In this document: positions 24,629 through 32,248 of the stretch, one piece after another
Layout of the letters: each line of letters starts with the position of its first letter
Position numbering within the stretch: position 1 is the first letter of the stretch
Source: Collimonas arenae
GTDB taxonomy: Bacteria > Pseudomonadota > Gammaproteobacteria > Burkholderiales > Burkholderiaceae_D
Reading direction: 5' to 3'
NCBI RefSeq assembly: GCF_000786695.1
Contig: NZ_CP009962.1
Coordinates: forward strand, 1,116,001 to 1,180,000
Length of the DNA stretch: 64,000 nucleotides
Position numbers and translations under genes: made by a program
Notes under the pieces: model-generated
Databases searched by the model: none
What the model was told of the DNA's origin: nothing
What the model saw: only the letters and a program-made list of their open reading frames with translations

Positions 24629-24651
24629 AAAAACCCACCGCGAAGGGTGGG
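24629..24651 (-). terminator. Terminator of the repressor gene
   Basis: CCCACC/GGTGGG (24646-24651 with 24634-24639) pair around a 6-nt loop, followed on the minus strand by five T. It lies 24 bp beyond the repressor stop codon. Confidence 0.8.
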
Positions 24652-24674
24652 CCGGCTTCAAAAGTTGGCGATTA

Positions 24675-25337
24675 TTACTCGGGAACCCATTTCCCAATGA
24701 CGACGCCAACAATTCTTGAGCCTTCCGGTATGGTCATGATTCTTGGTACATGTGATGGATTCAGCGCCTGCAGCATCATTGTGCCCTCTGAATCGATTAA
24801 CAACTGCTTGAATGTGGCTTTTTCCTCGTGGTCAATCCGCACCACTACCATCGATTTGTTGATCGCTTCTTTCTTCGGGTCCACGGCGATGTATTCACCT
24901 GGGGCATATGACTTTTCCCCGCCCGGGTTGTACATGCTGTGGCCCACTACCTGTAAGACGAAAGACTGTTCGCTATGCTTGAAAGGGCAGGCAATCCAGT
25001 CTTCTGCGTCGCCAGGATGGAAGTTGTCAACGATGTCCGACCACTCCCCCGCTTGAACCCATGATATCAATGGAAGTTTCCCCCTATTCTCAACAGCAAC
25101 AGCGTTGTAATCGAGCTTGCGCTCGGTGGCATTGACGTCTTCAACCCCTGTCAATAAGTGATTTACTGTTGTTTTTAAGAGACGAGCAAGTCCCGGTAGT
25201 TTATCCTGCTCTGGCTTTCCAAGGGCGCGCTCCCATTCGGAAACGCTGACGCTACTGATGTCGAAGTAGTCTCCGACATCTTTTTGAGTGAGGCCGAGGG
25301 CCTTCCGGCGCGCTCTGATTATTTGACCAATTTCCAT
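24675..25337 (-). CDS. CI/LexA-type prophage repressor with S24 peptidase, 220 aa
   Basis: It maintains lysogeny and is destroyed by RecA-stimulated self-cleavage after DNA damage. Residues 1-62 are an XRE helix-turn-helix (RKALGLTQKDVGDYFDISSV). The S24 domain has the cleavage site Ala96-Gly97 in WVQAGEW, catalytic Ser134 in GHSM and Lys177 in ATFKQL. The ATG at 25337 (MEIGQIIR) is chosen over an in-frame start 16 codons earlier because the HTH begins here. Operator TAAGG-N5-CCTAA overlaps this start codon, which implies autoregulation. It is divergent from the Cro-like gene. Confidence 0.93.
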   Translation of the reverse strand: MEIGQIIRARRKALGLTQKDVGDYFDISSVSVSEWERALGKPEQDKLPGLARLLKTTVNHLLTGVEDVNATERKLDYNAVAVENRGKLPLISWVQAGEWSDIVDNFHPGDAEDWIACPFKHSEQSFVLQVVGHSMYNPGGEKSYAPGEYIAVDPKKEAINKSMVVVRIDHEEKATFKQLLIDSEGTMMLQALNPSHVPRIMTIPEGSRIVGVVIGKWVPE

Positions 25338-25401
25338 AAGGCGTAGCCTAACATTTGCAATTAAGGTATTCCCTGCTACAATCAACTAAGGCAACTCCTT
25401 A
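25337..25401. promoter_or_regulatory. pR promoter and three repressor operators
   Basis: On the plus strand TTGCAA (25355-25360) and TACAAT (25377-25382) form pR with a 16-bp spacer. Operators lie at 25337-25351 (9/10 to TAAGG-N5-CCTTA, over the repressor start), 25362-25376 (8/10, inside the pR spacer) and 25387-25401 (10/10, at the transcript start). Repressor bound here blocks the Cro/replication operon and can adjust its own transcription, a lambda-like OR arrangement. Confidence 0.82.
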
Positions 25402-25412
25402 ATGAGTGAAAT

Positions 25413-25661
25413 ATGACACCCGAAAACGAAGTAAAAAAAGCAGTTGACGAAGCAGGCGGCGCAGCTGTTGTCGCTAAATTCTTCGGAATACACCCAGTTT
25501 CTGTCTATGAGTGGATCGAAAAAGGGCGCGTTCCAGCTGATCGAGCACCTGATCTCGAAAAGCTCTGCAACGGCGCCGTTCTGTGTGAAGTGCTGGCGCC
25601 TGGGACGAACTGGCAATATTTGCGCAGCACTCACGCTGAAACTGAAAAGGTGTCGCTGTGA
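25413..25661 (+). CDS. Cro/YdaS-like regulator, 82 aa
   Basis: The protein has AAVVAKFFGIHPVSVYEWIEKGRVPADRAP, a YdaS/Cro-type helix-turn-helix that covers most of its length. As the first gene from pR, divergent from the repressor, it occupies the position of lambda cro and probably competes for the TAAGG-N5-CCTTA operators to favour lytic growth. It overlaps the next gene by 4 bp. Confidence 0.82.
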   Translation: MTPENEVKKAVDEAGGAAVVAKFFGIHPVSVYEWIEKGRVPADRAPDLEKLCNGAVLCEVLAPGTNWQYLRSTHAETEKVSL

Positions 25662-25966
25662 GCACAGAAACAGTTTCTACCGATCCGGTTGAAAACACCC
25701 GCAAGACGGCTGCAAAGATTGAGTCCGAACTTTTGCGCAGGATTTCACAGGTCACGCAGGAGCATGCAGCCGCTTGCATGGGCACTAGCGCCAGCACGAT
25801 CAGCCGGTTCAAACAGGAGCACTTGCTGACCTTCTGCAACCTCCTGGCGGCCATCGGCCTGCAGGTAGCGGCGACCGACTCCGTGGTGGTGGACAAAGAC
25901 GATCAGCGCGCGCTCAAGCGCATGGCCTTCAACTGGCTCAAGGCTGACCTCGAAAACGACGCTTAA
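25658..25966 (+). CDS. CII-like transcription activator, 102 aa
   Basis: The start is a GTG with AAAAGG upstream, overlapping the Cro-like stop by 4 bp. The sequence TAAKIESELLRRISQVTQEHAAACMGTSASTISRFK is the lambda CII-type helix-turn-helix, and the C-terminal helix (ALKRMAFNWLKADLENDA) resembles the tetramerisation and protease-sensitive end. It should activate the repressor and integrase promoters to set up lysogeny. Confidence 0.8.
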   Translation: MSTETVSTDPVENTRKTAAKIESELLRRISQVTQEHAAACMGTSASTISRFKQEHLLTFCNLLAAIGLQVAATDSVVVDKDDQRALKRMAFNWLKADLENDA

Positions 25967-25975
25967 GGATTCTCC

Positions 25976-26164
25976 ATGAACATTCCAACCATCCAGCGCG
26001 ACGCGCACCTGGCCGCTGAAGCAGGCCGCCCAATTACCGCTTGCCCATACACCGACGAGCTGGCCGTGCATCACTGGCGCAAGGCGTATGCCGATCGTAT
26101 GGCTGAGTTCACCGGTGAGTCCGTGGTGGCCAACCTGTTTGCGCGTGCCTGGGCGACTGCCTAA
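25976..26164 (+). CDS. Small phage protein, 62 aa
   Basis: Helical, with the blocks NIPTIQRDAHLAAEAGRPIT and HHWRKAYADRMAEF. No family function is known. Its stop overlaps the start of the next micro-gene (TAATG). Confidence 0.55.
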   Translation: MNIPTIQRDAHLAAEAGRPITACPYTDELAVHHWRKAYADRMAEFTGESVVANLFARAWATA

Positions 26165-26235
26165 TGTTCCCGCTCGTCATCATCGCCATCACGGTGCTCA
26201 TGCTGTGGGCGATCGCCAATCATCCTAAGGAATAG
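26164..26235 (+). CDS. Single-span membrane micro-protein, 23 aa
   Basis: The frame MFPLVIIAITVLMLWAIANH followed by three residues is almost wholly a transmembrane helix. It is short but supported by the TAATG overlap with the preceding stop and by exact filling of the space before the next gene, whose ribosome site lies in its end. Function is unknown. Confidence 0.45.
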   Translation: MFPLVIIAITVLMLWAIANHPKE

Positions 26236-26237
26236 CT

Positions 26238-26672
26238 ATGAGCCAGCCACTTACAAAGCGCAACGAGATGCGCGAAATTCGCACCGCCATCAAAACTGTT
26301 TTGCGCAGCGCACCGCAGGGCATGGGGCTGAATGACTTGGCAGAAAACGTCTATACCATACTGCCCGATGCCACTTACGAACAGATCAAGCGCTCCGTTT
26401 TCATCATGCAGGGCAACGGCATCACCGCCAATCGCTCCCACGCCCGCAACATCTATTTCCTGGATGGTGCCGTGATCGAGCCGCCAGAGCCTGAGCATTT
26501 GACGTACAAGCCGCGGGCGGTCGTCAAACCACCGCTGGAGAGCAAAAGGGAAGTCATGCCGGTGAAGCAGAAAACAGTTCCTGCTCGGGCCGGCCTGTTC
26601 ACTGCTGAGCGCCGTACGCCGATGCAATGGTGCGTCGATACGCTGGCTTTGATGTCGATGGCGGGGGCTTAA
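26238..26672 (+). CDS. Uncharacterised phage protein, 144 aa
   Basis: Residues 1-75 look like a winged helix (MREIRTAIKTVLRSAPQGMG, LNDLAENVY, YEQIKRSVFIMQGNGITANR). The rest is a Pro/Lys linker and a short C-terminal MQWCVDTLALMSM helix. DNA binding and a role in replication control are suggested by the fold and by the adjacent initiator gene, which starts at the next base after its stop. Confidence 0.55.
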   Translation: MSQPLTKRNEMREIRTAIKTVLRSAPQGMGLNDLAENVYTILPDATYEQIKRSVFIMQGNGITANRSHARNIYFLDGAVIEPPEPEHLTYKPRAVVKPPLESKREVMPVKQKTVPARAGLFTAERRTPMQWCVDTLALMSMAGA

Positions 26673-27371
26673 ATGGCCAGAATTCGCACAATCAAGCCTG
26701 AATTTTGGGCCAACGAACAGGTAATGGATTGCTCGCCGATGGCTCGGCTGCTGTTTATCGGTCTCTGGAACTTTTGTGATGACGGTGGCAACCACCCGGC
26801 CAGCTCGAAGACGCTCAAGGCTGAAATCTTCCCAGGTGACGATATTACCTCGACAGATGTTCAGGTATTACTCGACGAGTTGGAGTCGAATCGTCTGATA
26901 GCTCTGTACACCGCACAGGATAAGGCTTTCTGGCATGTAACTGGCTGGAATCACCAGAAAATCGACAAGCCAACACTCAAATATCCACCGTTTCCTGATG
27001 AAAAGCCTGCACAGGCTCGACTAGAACTCTCCGAGTCCTCACCCCCGGAAGGGAAGGGGAAGGGAAGGGTAAGGGAAGTAAAGACATTGTCGGGAGAACC
27101 CGACGCAATCGAAATTCTGAACCACCTCAACGAAAAAACCGGAAGGTCGTACAAACCTGTCGAGGCGAATATTCGATTGATCGTTGCCAGGCTCAACGAG
27201 TCCAGCATCGAGGAATGTAAAGCCGTCATCGATGTGAAGGTCGAGGAATGGTTGGAAAACGCCACGATGTCGCAATACCTGCGCCCTGAAACGCTTTTCG
27301 GAGCAACCAAATTCGCGCAATACGTGGGTCAGCTGGGTAGCTCTGGAGGCGGGTCTAACCCGTTCGTCTGA
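26673..27371 (+). CDS. Phage replication initiator, O-like, 232 aa
   Basis: The beginning ARIRTIKPEFWANEQVMD and LLFIGLWNFCDDGG is the typical N-terminal winged-helix of phage replication proteins. Residues about 145-225 (AIEILNHLNEKTGRSYKPVE, YLRPETLFGATKFAQYVGQL) are the conserved phage C-terminal domain known from such initiators. It probably binds the phage origin and brings in the helicase encoded two genes downstream. Confidence 0.85.
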   Translation: MARIRTIKPEFWANEQVMDCSPMARLLFIGLWNFCDDGGNHPASSKTLKAEIFPGDDITSTDVQVLLDELESNRLIALYTAQDKAFWHVTGWNHQKIDKPTLKYPPFPDEKPAQARLELSESSPPEGKGKGRVREVKTLSGEPDAIEILNHLNEKTGRSYKPVEANIRLIVARLNESSIEECKAVIDVKVEEWLENATMSQYLRPETLFGATKFAQYVGQLGSSGGGSNPFV

Positions 27372-27724
27372 TGCGCGGCGACCGGCAAATCCTGCGCGAA
27401 CGAGTGGCCGGCTACATGCCGAAGGCTGTTTTTGTGAATGCTGGGTATGCCGATCTGCCGATCACGAACAAGTACGACGACCCGGAAAACGGGATGCAGT
27501 TTGGCTTGCTGCCGACTGTGGAAATTCCCGCCAACGAGATGCACCGGGCGCATGATTTCCGGTTCCTGGTGAACTGCCGTGTGCATGTGCATGGTCCAGC
27601 GATGGATGAAGGCTTCTGCAGGATCGTGGAACAGATAGCCGAGAAAGCCGCGCATGTCATCGCATGCGCCGGCGACGAGATGATGGAATTCAAAAAAGGG
27701 GAGTGGACAGCATGGAGCTTCTGA
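27371..27724 (+). CDS. Uncharacterised replication-operon protein, 117 aa
   Basis: The protein is a mixed alpha/beta chain without a recognised domain (YMPKAVFVNAGYADLPI, VNCRVHVHGPAMDEGF). Its ATG overlaps the last base of the initiator stop and its end overlaps the helicase start by 13 bp, so it is part of the replication operon. Confidence 0.6.
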   Translation: MRGDRQILRERVAGYMPKAVFVNAGYADLPITNKYDDPENGMQFGLLPTVEIPANEMHRAHDFRFLVNCRVHVHGPAMDEGFCRIVEQIAEKAAHVIACAGDEMMEFKKGEWTAWSF

Positions 27725-28629
27725 CCGAAGACATGATCGATTTTGAAGGCTACCTGGCCGAGACAGAGCCGCAGGAGCGTGTGCGCAGCGTGGCGATGTA
27801 TGCGGACGAAGTAATTGCCGAGCTGGCGCCGGATGTGCTGGGAAGCGCGCCGAAATATCCTAAGATGCCGTTTGCTAACTGCTGGCTGTATTTCGCGCCA
27901 GGCGAGGTCACGCTGTGGGGTGGCTTCAACGGTTCCGGCAAGTCGATGCTGCAGGGCCAGGTCCTTTCTACCCTGGCGCAAGACGGGCATAAGTCCTGTA
28001 CTGCGAGCTTCGAAATGAAGCCGCCAAAGACCATTTCGCGCATGATTCGTCAGCATACCGGCCTGCGTCATCCGACCCCCGAGCAGGTGCGCAACTTCAT
28101 CCAGAAAACAGAAAAAAGCATGTGGGTGTACGACCAGCAAGGATCGGTTCACCCGAAGCGCTTGTTTGCGGTTATCCGGCATTGCGCTGAAAAGCTGGGT
28201 TGCACACATATTGCCGTCGACTCGCTCATGAAGTGCGTGAAAGGCACTGACGACTACAACGGCCAGAAGGAATTTGTCGATCAGCTCACCATCATTGCGC
28301 GCGATCTCAACATCCACATTCACCTTGTCGTTCACCTGAAAAAGGGCGAAGGCGACGAGAAGATGCCGACGCGCATGGACATCAGCGGCTCCGGCGCCAT
28401 CGCCGACCTGGTCGACAACGTGGTGCTGGTCTACCGCAACAAGCGCAAGGAGCGCGATGTCGACGCCGGCAAGACACCTCCGGACGACATGGCTGATACG
28501 TTGCTGATCTGCGACAAGTCACGTAACGGCGAATGGGAAGGGCGCGTCAAGCTGTGGTTTGACCCGCAATCCCAGAAATTCACCGACTTCAACAAGAACG
28601 CTCGCCGCGGCCTCGCGCGCGTTTTGTGA
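27712..28629 (+). CDS. RecA-fold replicative helicase (DnaB/AAA_25 type), 305 aa
   Basis: The ATG at 27712 is preferred because the upstream in-frame part is out of character and overlaps the preceding gene. Walker A is GFNGSGKS at 71-78, Walker B lies in CTHIAVDSLMKC near residue 165, and a later IHLVVHLKKGEG with a DISGSGAIADLVDNV sensor matches DnaB/Twinkle/RepA-type hexameric helicases. It lacks a primase domain. It should unwind phage DNA after loading by the initiator. Confidence 0.85.
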   Translation: MELLTEDMIDFEGYLAETEPQERVRSVAMYADEVIAELAPDVLGSAPKYPKMPFANCWLYFAPGEVTLWGGFNGSGKSMLQGQVLSTLAQDGHKSCTASFEMKPPKTISRMIRQHTGLRHPTPEQVRNFIQKTEKSMWVYDQQGSVHPKRLFAVIRHCAEKLGCTHIAVDSLMKCVKGTDDYNGQKEFVDQLTIIARDLNIHIHLVVHLKKGEGDEKMPTRMDISGSGAIADLVDNVVLVYRNKRKERDVDAGKTPPDDMADTLLICDKSRNGEWEGRVKLWFDPQSQKFTDFNKNARRGLARVL

Positions 28630-28644
28630 CGCATAAGGAAAACC

Positions 28645-29139
28645 ATGAAACCAATCACCCTCACACTGCCATACCCGATATCGGCAAACCGATATTGGAA
28701 CTCGTTCCCACTTGGCGGGCGCACGATGACCGCGCCATCGTCCGAGGCCAAGAAGTACAAAAAGACCGTGGCACTCCTGGCAATGGCCGCCGGCATCCGC
28801 GCGCCGATCACCGGCCGGGTGCAGATCGACATCAAGCTCTACCCGCACCGGCCGCTCGACTGGCAAAAGCGTATGAAGCGTGATGGCGCCGCCTGGGATG
28901 ATACCGTGCAATGCCTGGATCTGGACAACGCCAGGAAGGTTCTCTACGACTCACTCAAGGGCGTGGCAATCGAGGATGACAAATGGGTGCGGCGCGACAC
29001 CGGCGAGCGCATGGAGCCGGACGGCGAGGCCAGGGTGGTGGTGACGATAACGCCGATTGCGACAGAACAGCCACAGCTTGGCTTGGACATCACCACCGCC
29101 TGCCCAGCGCTGTGGCCGTCGACTGAGGGGGCGTTTTGA
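28645..29139 (+). CDS. rusA: RusA-type Holliday junction resolvase, 164 aa
   Basis: The enzyme cuts four-way junctions made by phage recombination before packaging. The sequence begins ITLTLPYPISANRYW and contains the catalytic block DLDNARKVLYDSLKGVAIEDD, with the conserved Asp residues and Lys of RusA. The C-terminus is about 30 residues longer than minimal RusA. It has AAGGA before the ATG. Confidence 0.9.
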   Translation: MKPITLTLPYPISANRYWNSFPLGGRTMTAPSSEAKKYKKTVALLAMAAGIRAPITGRVQIDIKLYPHRPLDWQKRMKRDGAAWDDTVQCLDLDNARKVLYDSLKGVAIEDDKWVRRDTGERMEPDGEARVVVTITPIATEQPQLGLDITTACPALWPSTEGAF

Positions 29140-29142
29140 TCT

Positions 29143-29481
29143 ATGCTGATGCCGGTTAAACACGATCCGATCGACTGGTCCCGCGTAATTGCAGATTTAG
29201 TGCAACGCGGGTTCACAGTCGCGTCAATCGCTGCTAGCATCGCAGTTCCACCTACGACCGTGGGCGGCTGGCGCAACGCCGATGCCGAACCACACTACGA
29301 CAGCGGGGAGCGCTTGGTGCTCCTGTGGTGCAATGCAACACGCCTGGAACGTAGCGAATTACCCACAACGACTAAGCCTAGAAAACCCACAGGATTCCGT
29401 CGGACGACATGGATACAGTTGACCCTTATCGAAGGCAACGAAATGTATCCAAGTGACCAAACCTGCAAATTCAACTGTTGA
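29143..29481 (+). CDS. HTH protein between resolvase and terminase, 112 aa
   Basis: Residues 14-50 (VIADLVQRGFTVASIAASIA, VPPTTVGGW) form a helix-turn-helix. The remaining part is basic. ATG 29143 or 29149 is the start. It overlaps the small terminase gene by 29 bp. A regulator of late genes would be expected near here, but no antiterminator motif is visible. Confidence 0.55.
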   Translation: MLMPVKHDPIDWSRVIADLVQRGFTVASIAASIAVPPTTVGGWRNADAEPHYDSGERLVLLWCNATRLERSELPTTTKPRKPTGFRRTTWIQLTLIEGNEMYPSDQTCKFNC

Positions 29482-30082
29482 TTGGGAACGCATTGAGGCC
29501 GATTACCGGGCCGGTTTGCTTTCGCTTCGCGAGATTTCCTCAGCTAATCCTGGCGCGAACCATGTAGCTATCGCGCGCCGTGCCAAAAAAGAAGGATGGA
29601 TCCGCGACCTATCTGCCAAGATCAAAGCGCAGGCCGATAACCTTGTAACAAAGCAAGCTGTTACAGAAGAGGTTACACAACAGCGCGCTGTTACAGATCG
29701 GCAGATCGTTGAGGTCAATGCCCAGGTCATTGCCAACATCCGTATTGCTCATCGCAAAGATATTCAGCGCTTTCGCGCCTTGGCGATCTCGCTGCTGAGC
29801 GAGTTAGAAGCTGAGACCGGCAGCCTTGACCTATTCATCGAACTGGGTGAGCTGCTGCGCAAGGAAGACGACAAGGGGGTCGACAAGCGTAATGACCTCT
29901 ACATGAAGGTCATCTCCAGCGCCAGCCGCGTGGACAGCGCCAAGAAGCTGGCCGAGACATTGAAGATACTGGTCGGGCTGGAGCGTGAAGCCTATGGCTT
30001 AGTCGACAGCCAGAGCAAAGAGATTGCCGCCGATAACCTGGCCAGCGTGCTGGAGCAGGCGCGCAAGAGGGTTTATCCATGA
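29453..30082 (+). CDS. Terminase small subunit, 209 aa
   Basis: The start is a GTG. The first 55 residues hold a DNA-binding HTH (ADYRAGLLSLREISSANPG, HVAIARRAKKEGW) typical of small terminases that recognise pac or cos DNA; a long coiled-coil and an oligomerisation region (RVDSAKKLAETLKILVGLER) follow. It directly precedes the large subunit, overlapping by 4 bp. Confidence 0.8.
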   Translation: MTKPANSTVDWERIEADYRAGLLSLREISSANPGANHVAIARRAKKEGWIRDLSAKIKAQADNLVTKQAVTEEVTQQRAVTDRQIVEVNAQVIANIRIAHRKDIQRFRALAISLLSELEAETGSLDLFIELGELLRKEDDKGVDKRNDLYMKVISSASRVDSAKKLAETLKILVGLEREAYGLVDSQSKEIAADNLASVLEQARKRVYP

Positions 30083-31623
30083 CCCCCGAACAACAACTTA
30101 TTGAGGAAATGGCCCTGTGCAGCCTTGACCCGTTGCGCTTCGTGCTGTTCGCCTTCCCATGGGGATCTGGTGAGTTGGCTGATGAGCCGGGGCCGGACGA
30201 GTGGCAGATCAGCGTGCTGTGCGATATTCGCGATCGGCTGAAGTCTGGCGCTGCGACCACCACCGAAGCCATCCAGATCGCTGTTGCATCCGGCCACGGT
30301 ATCGGTAAATCCTGCCTGGTGGCCTGGGTTATTGAGTGGGCTATGTGCACCCACGAAGACACCCGCGGCGTGGTCACGGCGAATACAGAAGCGCAACTAA
30401 AGTCCAAGACCTGGGCAGAGCTGGCCAAGTGGCACCGCCTGTGCATCTGTGCCCACTGGTTTGAGCTGACAGCCACAGCGTTGTTCAGCCGCCAGGAGCA
30501 GCATGAGAAGACTTGGCGCATTGACATGTCGCCATGGTCCGAGCGCAACACTGAGGCGTTCGCCGGCCTGCACAACAGCGGCAAGCGCGTGCTGATGGTG
30601 TTCGACGAGGGTTCAGCCATCCCAGACGTGATATGGGAAGTGGCTGAAGGTGCGCTGACGGACGCCAACACGCAGATCATCTGGTGCGCCTTCGGCAATC
30701 CAACACGCAACAGCGGTCGCTTCCGTGAATGCTTTGGGCGGTTCAAGCACCGCTGGATCACGCGCCAGATCGACAGCCGCACCGCGCGTAAGGCCAACAA
30801 GGCCCAACTCGACCAATGGGTGAAAGACTATGGTGAAGATTCTGACTTTGTGCGTGTACGTGTGCGCGGGGTGTTCCCTCGCGCTGGCTCTACTCAATTC
30901 ATTGGTTCGGACATCGTCCAGGCTGCGGCTAAACGTGAGGCCCATGCAGGTATCTACGATGCTCTTGTGCTTGGCGTTGATCCTGCTCGCTTTGGCGACG
31001 ACGAATCGGTTATCTACATCCGCAAAGGGCGAGACGGTTCAACCCACGTGCCGCTCAAGTTCCGTGGTTTAGACACGATGCAGCTGGCCGCCCGCGTGGC
31101 CGAGCAATACGAGTTCTACCGCGCTGATGCCATCTTCGTCGACGAGGGTGGCCTGGGCGGCGGCGTGGTTGATCGCCTGCGCCAGATGCGCATTCCCTGC
31201 ATCGGCGTGAACAATGGGTCAACACCCGATCGCAGCACACCAGGCCAAGAGCAGGTCGTCTACAACAATAAGGCAGCCGAGATGTGGGGCGTCATGCGTG
31301 AATGGCTCAAGACTGGCGGCTCGATCCCACCGGATGATATTGATCTGCATGCCCAGTTGGAAGGCCGGGAATACGGCTATGTCATGCGCGACGGCCGGGA
31401 CGCCATCATCCTCGAAAAGAAATCCGACATGAAGAAGCGCGGCCTGTCGTCGCCAGACATCGCTGACGCTCTCGCATTGACCTTTGCCTATCCAGTGCAA
31501 CCCAATGCGAATGCAGGACGTGCAGCAGGGCATTTGACACCGACCGTGCAGCATGAGTACGACCCCTTCAACTCTCAACCGCAGCGCGTGTCGAGAGAAT
31601 ATGACCCGATGAATGAAAGGTAA
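30079..31623 (+). CDS. terL: Terminase large subunit, 514 aa
   Basis: This ATPase-nuclease drives DNA into the prohead and cuts it. Walker A is GHGIGKS at 72-78, Walker B is VLMVFDEG near residue 172, and the RNase-H-like nuclease begins at GVDPARFGDDES near residue 295 with later acidic residues in FVDEGGLGGG and SSPDIADALAL. Length is normal. It matches the terminases of BPP-1-like and epsilon15-like podoviruses in layout. Confidence 0.93.
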   Translation: MTPEQQLIEEMALCSLDPLRFVLFAFPWGSGELADEPGPDEWQISVLCDIRDRLKSGAATTTEAIQIAVASGHGIGKSCLVAWVIEWAMCTHEDTRGVVTANTEAQLKSKTWAELAKWHRLCICAHWFELTATALFSRQEQHEKTWRIDMSPWSERNTEAFAGLHNSGKRVLMVFDEGSAIPDVIWEVAEGALTDANTQIIWCAFGNPTRNSGRFRECFGRFKHRWITRQIDSRTARKANKAQLDQWVKDYGEDSDFVRVRVRGVFPRAGSTQFIGSDIVQAAAKREAHAGIYDALVLGVDPARFGDDESVIYIRKGRDGSTHVPLKFRGLDTMQLAARVAEQYEFYRADAIFVDEGGLGGGVVDRLRQMRIPCIGVNNGSTPDRSTPGQEQVVYNNKAAEMWGVMREWLKTGGSIPPDDIDLHAQLEGREYGYVMRDGRDAIILEKKSDMKKRGLSSPDIADALALTFAYPVQPNANAGRAAGHLTPTVQHEYDPFNSQPQRVSREYDPMNER

Positions 31624-31628
31624 CGATC

Positions 31629-31832
31629 ATGGGCGGCTCCGCACCAACACCACCATCAGTAACCGTACCACCACCTATCCCGATGATGCAGTCGCCGACC
31701 GGCGCCGCAGCATCAGCAGCAGTCACGCAGCGCGCTAGCGCTGCAATTGGCCCGGCCGCAACCATCATGACCGGCCCGGAAGGATTGACCCAGCCGGCCA
31801 CCACCAGCAATAAAACCTTACTCGGGAGTTGA
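31629..31832 (+). CDS. Small Pro/Ala-rich head-cluster protein, 67 aa
   Basis: Low-complexity, disordered composition (SAPTPPSVTVPPPIPM), ending in NKTLLGS. Similar short proteins stand after the terminase in related podoviruses. Function is unknown; a C-terminal peptide contact with the portal or capsid is possible. Confidence 0.55.
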   Translation: MGGSAPTPPSVTVPPPIPMMQSPTGAAASAAVTQRASAAIGPAATIMTGPEGLTQPATTSNKTLLGS

Positions 31833-31834
31833 AC

Positions 31835-32239
31835 ATGAGCAAAGTAACTGACGCATTCGCAGCAATTAAGGCCAAGGTCGAGGGAGCCATGCAACTGGCT
31901 GACCCTGAAACAGCGCTGAAGGAAGCCGAGCATGCCTTCATGGATGTGCTGGCCGCCGCGCATGAAGAGCTGGATCAGCGTGTTGCTGCACTGGAAGCGA
32001 TGGCCAAGCCCGCAGTGGCTGAGGTTGAAGCAGTGGCCAAGACTGGCGCCGGCGAGGCGGAAGGCATCCTAGGTAAGATCGGCGATTTTGTCGAGCATCT
32101 AGTCCATCCCGATGCCGTGCCAGTAGCACCAGCAGAACCTGTGAGTACAGCGGTATGGGGGACTGCTGCTGCGCCTGCCACGGCTACTGAAACAGCGCCA
32201 GCGGCCGCTATTGAAGCTCCTGGTACGCCCATCATCTAA
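31835..32239 (+). CDS. Ala-rich head-cluster protein, 134 aa
   Basis: GGGAG lies before the ATG at 31835; an in-frame TTG two codons earlier is less likely. The first 85 residues are amphipathic helix (VTDAFAAIKAKVEGAMQ), the last 45 are Ala/Pro/Thr-rich. No family is recognised. It sits between terminase and portal. Confidence 0.55.
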   Translation: MSKVTDAFAAIKAKVEGAMQLADPETALKEAEHAFMDVLAAAHEELDQRVAALEAMAKPAVAEVEAVAKTGAGEAEGILGKIGDFVEHLVHPDAVPVAPAEPVSTAVWGTAAAPATATETAPAAAIEAPGTPII

Positions 32240-32248
32240 GGCTGACTA

